Source: Hemibagrus wyckioides (lineage: Eukaryota; Chordata; Actinopteri; Siluriformes; Bagridae). From it: a stretch of DNA of 64,000 nt. Below the pieces are notes generated by a model. It made no database searches, was not told the DNA's origin, and saw only the letters and a program-made list of their open reading frames with translations. Each line of letters begins with the position of its first letter. The stretch's first letter is position 1. Below, in pieces: positions 13,496 to 26,060 of this stretch. Position numbers and translations under genes: made by a program. The DNA lies in contig NC_080717.1 of NCBI RefSeq assembly GCF_019097595.1, forward strand, positions 10,849,336 to 10,913,335, in the 5' to 3' direction.

Positions 13496-16400
13496 GTAAG
13501 ACAAAAAATACTCTGATAAAATCTGATATCTGGCACTTATTTCTTATTTTTCTTCTGACCCCATTAGCATTTAACTCTGTGCCATCTATCAGTCCAAAAC
13601 AAGTCTTAGCTTTGTGATTATGGCTATTGTTCAATGAAGAACAAAAAATGAAAATGCTTTGAGGTAGTGCAGCTCCCATGACATTCCACTTTCTCATGCC
13701 TAGATTTATCTTATTGTGACATTAGTCTCTAGTCTTAGCTCACTGACTCCCTTGTTCACTTGGCATACAGTGATATGCTCCAGTGCAGGTAGCGTCTCTA
13801 CACCATGACTATAAGCCTGTCAGGCTTTCGTTTATCATGAGCAGCCCCCTCCTCGCTTCCAGATGAGGGATTTGGAGCTAAGAGCTGAGCCGACCCCACT
13901 GTCATAGTCACAAAGATAAGTACTGGAACTGCAAGTCCTCACTCTGACCAAGTGAAAAACGGCACCATTGAACTCTGGATCTGAGCCTTTTTTCAGAGGA
14001 ATGGCGATGAATCATACTGCAATAACTCGGCACTCATTACTAAAATCTGGTGTGGATAAATTGATCTTTCGCCACCATTCACAAATGCCAGAGGCCATTA
14101 AGGACCAGACTGACAGCTGCTTTAACAAATGCTGCTAGTTGCTTGCTCACACGTTCTCTACACCCCTGGAATTTAAGTGCTTTGGTGTTGTGTAGTGTCG
14201 GATGAGAGAACACGCGAGATACTGGAAATGTCAGGAAAGAAAACAGTGTTAGTTCACTGCAGCTTTCACTTCACGTCTGTGGTGCGAAGTTATTGGGAAA
14301 TTGCCAACATGATATTTTAATTTGTACCAGCTGTAGACTTCCTGCTGACAACCCAGAATGTATTCACATTTGTAAATATTTCAACATAGGAAGATGGGGT
14401 AAGGTTTGTGAAAAGCCGTATTATAAGGCTTTCAAAGCCTGTTAGTTGTCTTGACATGCTTAATTTTTGGCCAAACTTAAATCAATGGAAGAGAAACTTG
14501 CTTTCCTGAATACGAGCATATAATCCAGGACCTTCATCCTGCCAATTCAAAACAGGCAGGCATGTGGTCATTTATTCACAGAGCTATCTGGCAGAAACCA
14601 AATCTGGCCTGGTGATTGGAGACTGACTACAAATTGCAAATGTCTGGGGATGCCACCACCAGTCTGGGTCCAGACCATTTTAATAAACCAGCAATATTTA
14701 TTTCCACGCGTGTGTGGCATTAGAGAGGGTATTTAGTTAGAACCTGTTAAATCCTAACAGTGAAATAAGGTTTTGGTTGTTCATCTTACTGTGTGTCTAG
14801 CATAAACTGTGTTGGCAATGTAAGGCTCAGGACATTGTAACCAATTGCCAAAAGTCAGGGTAACTCCATATGCTGCTTTATGTCTGCCTGGAGTTAACAT
14901 TGTAAAAATATTGTTACACAGTTGTAGAAAATACACTGATATGCATAGAATAAAAATAACAACTATTTTTAAAAACCTACTTAGTTTTTTTTTTTGTATT
15001 TACACTCTTAAATGTTTCAGATATCTGAGAGCAAGCGAAAATATGTGATGCTACTTTCCTCTCACCCTCCAGTGTCAGAACCAATTAGTGAGCTTCTGTC
15101 AACTCCCTGTGATACTCTGCTCCACAGCTTGGCAGAAAGAGGAGCAGTCGGCTGTTGGAACAGCTGAGGATTCTGGACGAACATGCAAAGTCAAGTCCAA
15201 TACATAACAACTAAAACTGTTACATTAGATGAATTGTCATGAACATGGAGTACATCCCATTGTCTAAAAGAATAAAATGGAGTACAGTCAGTGGTCTTGA
15301 AAGAAGAAAAAAATGTTTTTCTGGTTCTAACCCAGTGTTAACGTATAAAATTTTGGATTCCAACATTTCATACCGACTTTCTAAGTGCAAGAGTTTTTGG
15401 CTGCAGATCCTACTGAGTCATAGGGACAAATAGGGCCATTATCTATGAGATGTTCAAGAATGCGGCACTGTCTATGTTATATTTACACAGTGAATGTGAC
15501 TGATCAAGGACAACATGCAGTTCTGTCTTTTGCATCATTTGACACATCATTCGCTGATGATGTGGAAGGTCAACTCCATTTACGTTTCTTCGCTTTTGAA
15601 GTTTCACCTTGAGCTGCATTTAATATCAAATATATTATGAGACATTCTATTCCTACATAGCATTTTTAACAATAGATATTGTATAAAGAAGCTTTACAGA
15701 AATCCAGATGTACATTTATATTCCAAATGAGCAGGAGAGAAGCGACAATGTCAAGAAAAATCTTCCTGAGACAACAAAAGGTAGAAAATTTGACAGGAAC
15801 CAGATAGTGGATAGTGGGGTTATAGATTTAAATACGGGTTAATACAGGTCCCCTGGTAAGCACAGGAATGTCTTTATGATTGCTACAGCAATTTGTAGGT
15901 ACAATTACTGGTTACATTATTGGTTACCTTTGTTTTTTTACTTTGTTTCCGCCCAGTTTTAGATTGTGACTATCTTTCAAAACAAGCATTTTTCATAATG
16001 TTCATGTGGTATTTTGATTATATTTGTCCATTTGTGGTCATCGATGGTTGTGGTCAAGTGTTTTGGCTTTGAGGCCTATCATGCTCATGCAACCTTCTGT
16101 TTTCAACTGGACCAAAAGGTGTTTATACCAACATTTATCCTAAAGGTGTTTAGTGGGGTTGAGGTCAGAGCTGTGTGCAAGCCACCTGAGTTCTTTATAG
16201 ACCTCAGAGAGAAATCTTAATGCTATAGCATACAAATACGCCCTAGACAATTGTGTGCTTCCAAATGTCTGCCAACAGTTTGGGGAAGGTCCATATAGGC
16301 ATGATGGTCAGGTGTCCACATACATTTGGCCATAATGTGTACAAGAAAAAAAATAGATTCAACGATAGACTTCATTGTTTAACTTTACTTTGAGAAATAA

Positions 16401-19400
16401 AACTAATCAAATAATGCCATTATTTCTTAGTCATATCTATATTATGTGGCGCTGATATTATGTTTTTTCTTTCTTTGTGTAGGATCATGTGAGCTGAGAG
16501 GTAATCTAAAGCTGTATGCTGCTGCAGATAACACCTTTCCCCTATCCTCCTCGGTTGCTGTATTGAGTGCCCAAAGAGGTGGTTCTGACGGCCACAGAGT
16601 AGCACTGGCATTAAGAGAATACTGCATCACTAGCCCACCCTCACCACAGACTCTAACTGAGGCTCCAGAGCAGCCCACTGATGAATCCAGCAGCTGTGCC
16701 ATATCCCTCACAGCTTGCGTTACCAAGGATGTAAATCCCTGGTCCCTGTCAGAGGAAAGTAATAAACCACCCCTCACCATGATGGAGCCAATGGGCATAT
16801 CTGGGATGACAGAGGACTGCCTAATCCAGCAAAGCCGCACTTGCCTGGGCTGTATCATTGAGACCAAGGATGCACTGGATAATGAGCCCATTATCAACCT
16901 GAAAATGACGGACATGAACCGTGAGTATGATGGTTGCTCCATCTCCAACATGCAGTGTATGGGCCTCAGTGAAACAGGCAATTGCTCTGAGCAGCTTCTG
17001 GCTGACCAGCTTTTGAGCTTTCCAATGCCCAAATCACAGATGGAGGAGAAAAAGAATTTAGATAAAACAGAAAATGACCCAGATCAGACATCCAGAAACA
17101 TGTATGAAGGTCTTTTGCTGGACAAATGCAATGGAGAGGATGGTCTGCTCCCCAGTTCAAACCAGGACTGGGGCTACATCGAGTCCTTTATCAGTGAGAG
17201 CAAAATGGAATTACTGGACCTATGTTCAAAAAATGAGCTCTCAGTAAACCTTTTCTCAGAGGAGGATGTGGATAACTATATGTTTGACGATGATGATGAT
17301 TCTGCCCTGAGCAGTGACATGTGCTCGTTGAAAATCCGCTACGAGTCTTTCCAGGACAACATGAGGGAAAAGACAAATGTCCTGCAGGAGGAAACACAGT
17401 TTAACTTCTTTCCCAGTGTTCTGGTAAACTCTACGAAAAGTGTGGATAGTGTGGTAAAGAAGAGTGCAGATGACCTCTTACCAAAACCTGATGACCTTGC
17501 ACTCGAGAATGAACATAAAGAAAATGACAGTGAAAGCTCCTTAGAGCGGGCATCTGATTACAGTCCAAAAATGAACTACTTTATCGATTCTAGCAACTCA
17601 ACTGAAGACTCAGAAGACTATAGCGATGACAGCTCTAGCACAGGGTCCTCCATTGACACTTTTCATGAAAGCAAAGAGAGAAATTTATTTTTACGAAAGA
17701 ATGTTTGCTCTTCCAACCCACTAAACTATGGATTAAGAGCAAAAAGAAAAGTCAGGTACAGTGATGACTACCTTTATGATGTTGACTCCATTGAAAGTGA
17801 AAAAAACAATGAAAAGCGTGAACAGACACCTTCTGGTCCGAGACAGGAAGAGGATGATGACTGGTGCCCTAAAAAGAGAAGAAAATCTTCTCGCAAAGAG
17901 CCACCGGTGATAGTCAAATATATTATTGTCAACAGGTTCAAAGGGGAAAAACACATGTGTGTAAAGCTGTGCAAAACTGATCCAACAGTCACGACTATAA
18001 GTTTAAATGAGAATGCAATTAGTGAATATGAAAAATTGGCTCCTCTGAAGGATTTTTGGCAGAAGAAACAGAGGGAGCATGAAGAACAGCTTAGACTGCA
18101 TGCAGGAGATCAACACTATTTACATCTTAATGGCCGGAATCGACCATTTAGTTCTAGTCCTCCTAAAAGGAAACATAAACTAGCAAACAGACTTAGGTTT
18201 CAGAGGATTCGAGCTGTGCTTCAATCACCTCACAAGCAGGTCTCTTACTCTGATCTGAGGCTGGAATCTGGCTCTAAAGAAGAGACAGCTCCCACAGCAA
18301 GACCATTAACAATATCAGACCCCAGTTGTTCGAGTACATTAGACCCAAATGACATCATACACACTGTTACCCCAAAGAGCAGATCACAAGAGAGGGAGGA
18401 GAGGAGAATAGGGAATAAAATGGGCAGAATCCGGAAATTCAAAAGTGAAGCAAGACTCAGAAGTGAGAAAATGAAGAAATTTGAAGAGAACAGTGAAAGC
18501 AAGACAAACAAGACTGAAGCATGTGCTGAGACAGAAAATAAGGACACTGCAGGGGGTGGGAACGAAACAGAGATCACCTCAGCTGCACACAGTCCTCAGA
18601 GTCAAACAGCTGAGACTGCTGAAAAAATAGTTTTCATGTCTAGCACCTGCTCGTATAACAAAGCTACATCATCTGATGATGTGGCCACAGGTATGTCTGT
18701 TATCCCTGGGGGCTATCTGCAGACATTGCTGGAAGCCTCTGAATCCTTAGGTGGCTCTAGCGGCTCTTTTTTCCCTCAGCAGAACAACAATCCCAGGCAA
18801 CAATCTCTGGGTATCTCTTTGGAAGAGCAGCAGTTTGCTTCTCTTCAGCTGGCCCAAAGCTGTGTACTGTCCCCACCCTCTGAATCAGAGCTCCAACAGT
18901 CTCCTCAGAACTGCCCCAGTCTCTCTCAAATGTGGCACACCCAGCTTGATCCAAATCAGCAGTTCACTACAGATATCCCTGAGACAACGGTCTTGCCCAG
19001 CAGCTTCCCTACTACCATGTCTTTGCCAATCTCAGAGAACCTTGCAGTTCCAGGGTACAGTCAGATGGAGCTGGATACCAACAGAATACTTTATGAAAAA
19101 AATTACATGCCTGAGCAGACACTGCCACCTGATTCAGATTTCCAAGCATGTCAAGTTCCCAATGTGGAAGGCCAGCTACAGTTTCAGAGAGGGACACTGC
19201 ACAGTGACAATGGAAGGCTCATAAGTTTCGACTCAGTTGGCTCGTTGTCAGCTACTTCCAGCAATTACAGCTCTCTAAGTATCAAATCATGTGAGAAAGA
19301 TGGTGAGAATGATGTGAATGAGAACTTTCTGGCCCACTGCAGTCCCAAACTGGTGATTCAGCAGAGCATTGATGCAATCACACCACTGAGGGAGTCAACA

Positions 19401-20510
19401 GACTTGCTAGATATCTCCAATTTCACTCCAGATAAATTCAGACATGCATCACTGTCAGAGCTCTCACCTCCTGAGACACCCAACTTGTCCCCGCAGGTCA
19501 CATGGCGAGAGCTGAAGATATTGGGAAATCCCAAGGTTCTACAGAATGGGTCTGAGCTGACATTGGAGGGTGCTCAAGAGGTAAAATGGAATTGCAGTAT
19601 GATAGAACACCAGGAACACCTGGGTGGATTTGCAGTAGATAATCACCAGTATCAGTTGAACAGCTCTAATAATGACAACCATATAAACTTGGAAAAGAAG
19701 TCTATGAACGAAACTGACTTTGATGAGCAAGGTGCTGACCTGACCAGTGGGAAAAAAGGCTCAAAGAGGAAAAGCAGCAACAAGCAAACTTCAGGACAAA
19801 GTGCTAAAAAAAGCAAAGCAACCAAACCAAAAGCCGCAAAGGGAGAGAAGGTCAAGACCCCACGACAGAATTCAAGAGCATCCAAAAAGCTTAAAGCCTT
19901 ATTGGATGAAAAGGCTAAAGGCCAGCTCGGGGACTCAAAGTGTATGACACACCAGCTGACAGATAGCAGCTCTGAGGACTGGACAGGAATAGGCTGGTCA
20001 GAGACCAACAGCTACACGGATGACCAGCGAGAGTTTGAAGAGCCATCCAACATCCTTTCTAACATAGTATCAGGAATGGCTGAAGTGCAGCGTTTCATGA
20101 TGACCTCAATTGAGCCTATATGGGGCCCTGCAACAGACATCTGTTTACCCTCAGAGGCAAATAGTCTAAAGTTAAAAACTCTCAAAATCCTGGCAGGTAC
20201 CTCATCTGAGCCCAAGAAAAAAGGTGCTGTGTCTGCTGAAGGTGCAAAAGGCAAAAAAGGAGGGGGCAAATGTGGCAAAAATCAAGCTAAGTTCAATGCC
20301 TCTCATCCCCTTTTCCCCCAATTGGCTCTGGGCTGTAACATGTTTGATAAGTCTAATCTTGGGGTACCAGGCATAAATGGACCTGCACACAAAAAAATGT
20401 ACCGTCACAAAACCAGCGCAAAATTTCCTCGGATCGAAAACCTTAAAGGCAAGCGGCCCGACCCAAATAAGGACATAGCATTGATGACCTCATTTGAAAA
20501 ACTGAGGTAA
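13420..20510 (+). CDS. nexmif: NEXMIF (KIAA2022-like), neurite extension and migration factor
   Basis: Coding exons are 13420-13495 and 16483-20506/20510, joined by a phase-1 intron; the product is about 1367 residues if translation runs to the TAA at 20508. The family is a vertebrate nuclear protein acting in neurite outgrowth and neuron migration; human loss causes X-linked intellectual disability. It has no known enzymatic domain. Recognisable conserved blocks are the acidic FSEEDVDNYMFDDD (about 280-295), NYGLRAKRKVRYS (about 439), WCPKKRRK (a nuclear-localisation-like cluster, about 485) followed by PPVIVKYII and NRFKGEK, IPGGYLQTLL (about 764), SPKLVIQQSID and TDLLDISNFTPDKFRH (about 980-1010), DDQREFEEP...QRFMM (about 1204-1233) and LKLKTLKILAGT (about 1252). 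The mammalian protein continues past FEKLR through a splice; here AG|GTAATA follows FEKL(R) at 20506, so the C-terminus is uncertain. Teleosts have two copies (a and b), and I cannot say which this is. Confidence 0.93.
15640..15800 (+). repeat. Interspersed retroposon-like repeat, copy 2
   Basis: Shares with 565-715 the order 'catttttaacaatagat', 'gaagctttacagaaat', a short variable part and 'gacaggaacc'. It is in the same orientation as copy 1. Divergence is high, so it is an old copy. Confidence 0.5.
16060..16341 (+). mobile_element. Tc1-like element fragment (right end preserved)
   Basis: Ends with 'tggtcaggtgtccacataca' and 'tttggccataatgtg', the inverse of the termini at 8538 and 62084. 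The upstream part ('tttagtggggttgaggtcag') is typical of internal sequence of this non-autonomous family. No clear left end is visible. Confidence 0.5.
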
Positions 20511-20734
20511 TATTTTGTAACTAGCTGCTGATGCACGTTTCTCACTTTCCCCCACTTCCTGCTCAGCCCTTAATCCCTGGCATACCTGCACTGACTCTAA
20601 GCCAGAGATGCATGGAAATTACCCTTGACCCACCCTCCTTATTTTGGCCCTCTGAAGAAGATATAGATATCTTGCATGAGAAACTACATGTACTTACAAA
20701 CTACCTATTGAGTGATTGTGCAAGGCTTGATTGA
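20507..20734 (+). other. Possible short terminal intron(s) and alternative C-terminal exon of nexmif
   Basis: The donor AG|GTAATA (20507) is followed by a strong pyrimidine tract ending 'cttcctgctcag' (AG 20565-20566). Splicing there gives a two-residue tail and a stop (EKLSP). Using AG at 20606-20607 instead gives a phase-compatible open tail of about 42 residues containing FWPSEED and ending ARLD at 20734. The mammalian tail also has an FW...EEE pattern, but the similarity is weak. Direct read-through stops at once after FEKLR. Transcript data are needed to choose. Confidence 0.35.
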
Positions 20735-22120
20735 GATTTTAACCTACCATGGCTGCATTTTCATTATGCTTTTGCAATTTTTCCTTGTAGTTGTTTTGGT
20801 TCTTTTTGTCTGAAGATAAAAAAAAAAAAAAAAAAAAAAACTTCATAAATGCAGTGTGTCTTCTTGGGAGCCATTTTTAAAAGTTAAATTTGCTACCCTA
20901 AACGTGTGTTATTATACTTCTTTGTTTGAAACGTAGCTATTTGGAGAAAAATGATGTTGTGTAAAGTAAGCTCCCCGATTTGATTTTGTATGCAAAACAG
21001 GATGACCTCGTCTTGCGCTCTCCCACATACTGCCTGACTTTTTCCAATTCTAAATGCTCATCCTGCTCTCTTGGATAAGCAACATCCTTTGTAGGCCCTA
21101 AAAACATCGATAGCACATATTGGGACCATTTTGTATCAAAGACATATCAGATTTACATTTTGTCCTATTTTTTCTTACTGATGGCATGGAATTATAATTT
21201 TATTCTTATGCTTTTACTATGCTTTTACAGGAGTATTACTGGAACTTATCTTAGAGGGACATTTCTAAGCCATGGAAACTCACTTTTTTTGGTGTCCCTG
21301 TACAGAAATGCACTATTTAATGACAAACATGAATTCTAAAGATCAATGTGCCAAATGTAAACTCTGTGCAAATTTATTATCGATATAAATACTGGCTGTT
21401 GAATTTACTACTCATAAGAATTTTGGCCGTACCCTTTCAAGACTGTGAGAGTTAACATTCCAGATTTTTTCCATTTTCCTTTTGGGATCCTATATTGTGA
21501 AGAGCACCTGCAGCTGACAGTGGTACATAGCCACTCACATAACCAAAACAACAAGACTGAACTGTCGACTTTTTTCCACTGACTTGCCAAAATCAATTTA
21601 CCTCAGCATTATGTGGCTTTGACAAACAAGGAATGATGAAAAGCACAGAAGATATGGACACTGTCCCATCTGCGTAATCAAGGACACCATACTGACATTA
21701 AAGGGTGAGCACGGTAATGATTATGTGATTCTTTTCACTGAAGTTCTTGGGAATGCCAGTTTCAGGTTATTTTAAATGAGTGCTAAAATTAAATGGAATA
21801 CTTTTGGAGAAATTTACATATTTTCTACATGCCTCCAATGAAGGTTCAGGAAAGATGAAAGTGTACAAAAATCTCAAATGTAACTGAATGATTAAAATAT
21901 TTGCTATTTAGAGTTCATTTCAGGAACTACATGGCTAACAAACACTTAATGGAAGATTATGACCACTAATTTATGAAGGTCCAGAAGGCCATCCATTATT
22001 TATTTCGCCCCAGTATTCTCAAGACTTATTCTTCACATATTATTGAGGTAGGAAATTGTTTTATCAAGACAGTAATCTGGTCAGTTAGACAGAGATATAT
22101 ACACTTTTAAGAAATGCAAA
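20735..22120 (+). other. Probable nexmif 3' UTR, AT-rich
   Basis: AT-rich DNA without long open frames follows the end of nexmif. It starts with a poly-A run (about 20818-20840). A long 3' UTR would be normal for this gene, but no polyadenylation site can be fixed from sequence alone. Confidence 0.35.
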
Positions 22121-22129
22121 TTATTAAGC

Positions 22130-22330
22130 TTAAGTGTAGCACAGTGGGTAGCGTTGCTGTCTTTCAGCCCCAAGGTCCCGGGTTTGTGTCTGAGCTCACG
22201 TCATTGTCTGTTTGGAGCTTTGTTTAGGTTTTACGGTTTCCTTCTACTCCTTCAAAAAATGTGCAGGTAGGCAGATTGGTGACACTAAATTGCCCCAGGG
22301 TTTGAATGTGCATGAATGACACCCTGCATC
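22130..22330 (+). repeat. Fragment of retroposon tail, tRNA/B-box-like
   Basis: Contains 'gtagcacagtgggtagcgtt' and 'ggtcccgggtttgtgtctga', then 'cggtttccttctactcct'. This order is the familiar tail of a non-LTR/SINE-type fish repeat seen in other copies at 40680-40920, 43110-43365 and 50505-50550. It has no coding potential. Confidence 0.5.
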
Positions 22331-22569
22331 TTGTTGTTATTTTCTAACAGTTGTGGGAGCTTTGCACATTAACAGAGTTTGACACAGCATACTGTTTCGT
22401 AGCCAGTTAACTGACACAGCTTGAAGGAATATGCAGAAAGCTAGAAGCGACTTGGTTAAAAATATAGATTTAACTTTAGTACATACTTATTTCGTTACAT
22501 AGCAATTGGTGTCTGAGGACTTGGGTTTGCCTTTATTGGTTGATAATAATTGGTGATCATAAACTTCTA

Positions 22570-22895
22570 CTACTTGTTACCATTATCCATCCATCCATTT
22601 TCTATACCCACACATTGGGCGAAAGGCAGGGGTACACCCTAGACAGGTCACCAGTCCATCACAAGGCCACATATAGACAGACAACCACACACACTCACTC
22701 TATGGGCAATTTAGAATTACCAGTCAACCTAATGTACATGTTTTTGGACCATGGGAGTACCCAGAGTAAACCCGCACAGGCACGGGGAGAACATGCAAAC
22801 TCCACACAGAAAGGCCCCTGCCTGTTCGAACCTGGTATTTGAACCCAGGACCCTCTTACTGTGAGGCAACACCACCAAGCCACTGTGCTGCCCTA
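22570..22895 (-). repeat. Non-LTR retrotransposon-derived repeat, inverted copy
   Basis: Begins 'ccatccatccattttctata' and includes 'ggtacaccctagacaggtca', 'cacggggagaacatgcaaac', 'tccacacagaaag' and 'gaacccaggaccctcttact'. The order is the reverse of the 22130-22330 type. The phrases are diagnostic of a very common teleost retroposon 3' region. Confidence 0.65.
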
Positions 22896-25455
22896 CATTA
22901 GCATTATTTCAGTGAAAAACAAAGTCCAGTTGCATCTGAAGTAGGTAAGGCATTTAGGGTCCACAAATTTGAAAAGTACTGTATGTGAATCCAATTTTCC
23001 CTATTTTGCATATCACATATCTGGTGTACCACTAACACTGGTGGAATAATGTCAACATCCAGCAATTAAATGATCATTATCATCCGTGTGTTATTTACAT
23101 ATACACATATGCACAACTTGTTACTGCCTGCATTTTGTACATCTGAATGGAATTATTGTTTACTAGATGTTGGCATTTTTTCTGCAGTTTCATCTGTGAA
23201 GTTTTCACTCATAAATGCTTACTATTCAAATCTCTTGTGTATTGACTAACTAAGTCAAGAACCAGGACCTGTTGCTACATGCTTACAGATATATTAACTA
23301 ATATCAAGTTAGGGAGAGCACGGAAATTAAACATTGACCTTGAATTATCCATTTACACCCATCAGCCAACACCTGTACACCTACCCATTCCTGCAGTTAT
23401 CCAATCAACCAATCAGGTTGCAGCAGCACAATGCATAAACTCATACAGATTTTTCTCCATACAGGTTAAAAGCTTCAACTAATGTTCACATATTCACAAA
23501 ATCAAAGACGGTTTCTCAAATGATTAGTCTGTCTGGCCCCAAAAAACTATGGTCAAAGTCAGATCATTGATTTTCCCCAATTCTGATATAAGATATTTAA
23601 GAATATTAACTGAAGCTCTTGATGAGTGTCATGATTTTAAAGCCTTGCACTGCTGCCACATGATTGGATAGCTGCATGAATACAGGTGTTTCTATTAAAA
23701 TGGCTGGTATGTGCATGACATTGTATTTATCCACATTTGATTTAAAAAAGCGATATTCTAGAAAATATTTAGAGGGACAGGGGACATGGAAAATGCCTTA
23801 ATGCCTAAAAAGTATGCTCGTTCATTACTGCAACATTTCAACATAACATTTTTGCTCAGTTTTGCTCTGTGTCCTTTTGCCTCTCTACATTCTGTCTAGC
23901 ATGCCATAATTAAGGACCAGGACATGCTGGTGATGGAAAAAAACTGCACATGGGCTGTCATGCCCTCTTGCCTGCCTTCTTTCATTTCTGCCTATTTTCA
24001 ATTGAATGTACTTCTTTGAGATTTGTACAGTGTGCCACTGTTGAGCTGCCTCTTCTTACTGGTGCTAAGAAAGCAAATGTTCATCTCCCTGATATGACTA
24101 TATCTAAATATATATAGTTATAAACAAGAGAAAACCCTAATCCTCTCTTTATGAATGTATAATATATGGTTATGTTTGATGTATCCACACCATAATTATT
24201 TGACGTTAATTGGATTACTTTTTGACTGAAAAGATTATTGAGCTTTATAAGTATTGTCTAGAGTTGATATTAGAGGGATTCTTAACAAACTCTTGACATA
24301 ACAAAAAATACTGTATATTTTTCTCCGTGCCAATTTGTAACATATTTTCTAAGTGTATATTTTTCTTAGAAAGTGCTGTGAAGTATTAGTATGTGTGAGT
24401 AACCTTTTTTGTGCCTATGCAGGCAGTGAAAAGGATGGATAATAAAAAGGTTTCTGGTTTTAAAAACCAAAATATCAAGTAACCTAAAAAAAAAAAAAAA
24501 TTATCGACATTTTTGTTGGGAGTTTTGTATGACGAAATTGACCTTGTTGTGGGAGTATTGTGTTATTGTGAAAAACACAAATACAAAATCGAAGAAAAAT
24601 GAAGACAAAAATCTAATTTGTGAACTATTTGCTGTTTTATAGATTTTTTCATGTAAATTATTCTAGTATTTTTTGGTTTATGTTGTAACTGTTGCAAAAG
24701 TTTTAAATATTTGTGAACCCGCCTGTATGGTGACAATGTAATATTGGTAACTTGCTGAGTTTTTGTAATAATGTTTATGGAGTAAATATACAAATTAAAA
24801 TGAGATTTTGAATGCTGCTTTTGGAAATTGTCAACATTTTTCCTGTCACTATTTTTTTTTTAAACTGCCCAAATCTTCTTAGTTGCTTGACTTGTATATG
24901 TGAACCATGGCACTTCACATGCTGTTCTTAATCATGGGCCTAATGAACATTTGTTACGTGGGTGCACTGTGTGCCATTTTTTCTTTTTCCTTGTTTGCAG
25001 CATTAAGAATTAACTAGGCAGTTCTTGTTCTCCAGAACACTTCTACTCTGGTCATTTAACACAATTTGTAACTTCTCAGGTCAACATCTGTCTAAATTGA
25101 AAAGTTGAAAACAACTTGTGTATTTTAAATCATTGTGTAGGCTTGTGCCTATTCTGATCATAAATTACTTCTACTTCCACCAGCTAAAAAATGAATTTAT
25201 TTTTGCTGCATTTCTTGATTAGCAAAACACAAAGAAGAACTGGATAAACAGTAATTAAATATAAAAGTGTTACTTTTATTTATTTCAGATACCATATGTT
25301 TGGGGTTTTATTTTTTCTTTTGTAATTTTGCAGGTATGAATTCAAATTATGGATCTAGCACAATGCAGACTTACATGCATTATAAAGCTGTTTGTCTGGA
25401 CCGCCACTCATGACCCAGACTAGAAAATCAGCCACATAACATTAGTGGCCCCAAA
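22896..25455. other. AT-rich intergenic stretch without recognised genes
   Basis: Only short, low-complexity open frames are present. I see no conserved coding blocks, RNA genes or clear mobile elements. Part of it may belong to an extended nexmif 3' UTR. Confidence 0.4.
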
Positions 25456-26060
25456 TATCCAGTGCCTTGCATAAGTATTCACCCTTGTGAACTTTTCAGC
25501 ATTTTGCAGTGTCAGAGCCTTGAAGTGAAATGGACTTAATTGGGATTTTGCCATTTAATCTAAATAATATTTCTAACATTTGAAGGTACAAAATATTACA
25601 GAAACACAAAGGGTAAAAAAACAAACAAGCAGAAATTTGTTGGCTGTACATTTGAATCCTGATATTGTGCCCGAGCTCTGTCAGATTGGATGGAGATTGC
25701 TGGTAATTCATACTACAGATTTTCAATCAGATTGCGGTCTGGCACAATGTAAGACATTGTAGTTTAGCTGGAGCAGTGGGCTTAGAGTTTTGTTAGAAGG
25801 TGAACAGCCTCCCTAGGCTAAAGTCTCTTGCAGACTTTTTTCAAGGATTGTGCTCTGTTTGTCTCCATCCATCTCATCTTCAGCTCTGACTAGTTTCCCA
25901 GTCAATGCTGATGTAAAGTACCCTACAACATGATGCTACTAGCAACATGGTTCAGTTTTGGCCTCAACAGATCTGTAAAGCCTGGCTTTAGGAAGTGGTT
26001 CTGGTGCTATGGGCTATGGTTGTCCTACAAACAGCTTCAAGGTTACCCATGGCCTCTTGG
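25455..26060 (-). mobile_element. Degraded DNA transposon with 'ccttgcataagtattcaccc' terminus
   Basis: The end 'gtgccttgcataagtattca' followed by 'cccttgtgaacttttcagca' is the terminus of a widespread fish DNA transposon family. Downstream pieces such as 'tgctactagcaacatggttc' fit its interior in antisense. No transposase frame remains and the far end is unclear. Confidence 0.5.

Larger units (their letters stand above)
13496..16482 (+). other. nexmif coding intron
   Basis: An intron of 2,987 bp with donor GTAAGA and acceptor 'ttctttctttgtgtag'. It holds a second copy of an interspersed repeat (about 15640-15800) and the terminal part of a Tc1-like element (to 16341). No coding sequence is evident inside. 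Confidence 0.7.

Noticed and set aside
16442..20408. Several antisense open frames of 60-200 codons within nexmif
   Set aside because: They overlap a long conserved coding exon on the other strand and have no recognisable domains, so they are shadows.
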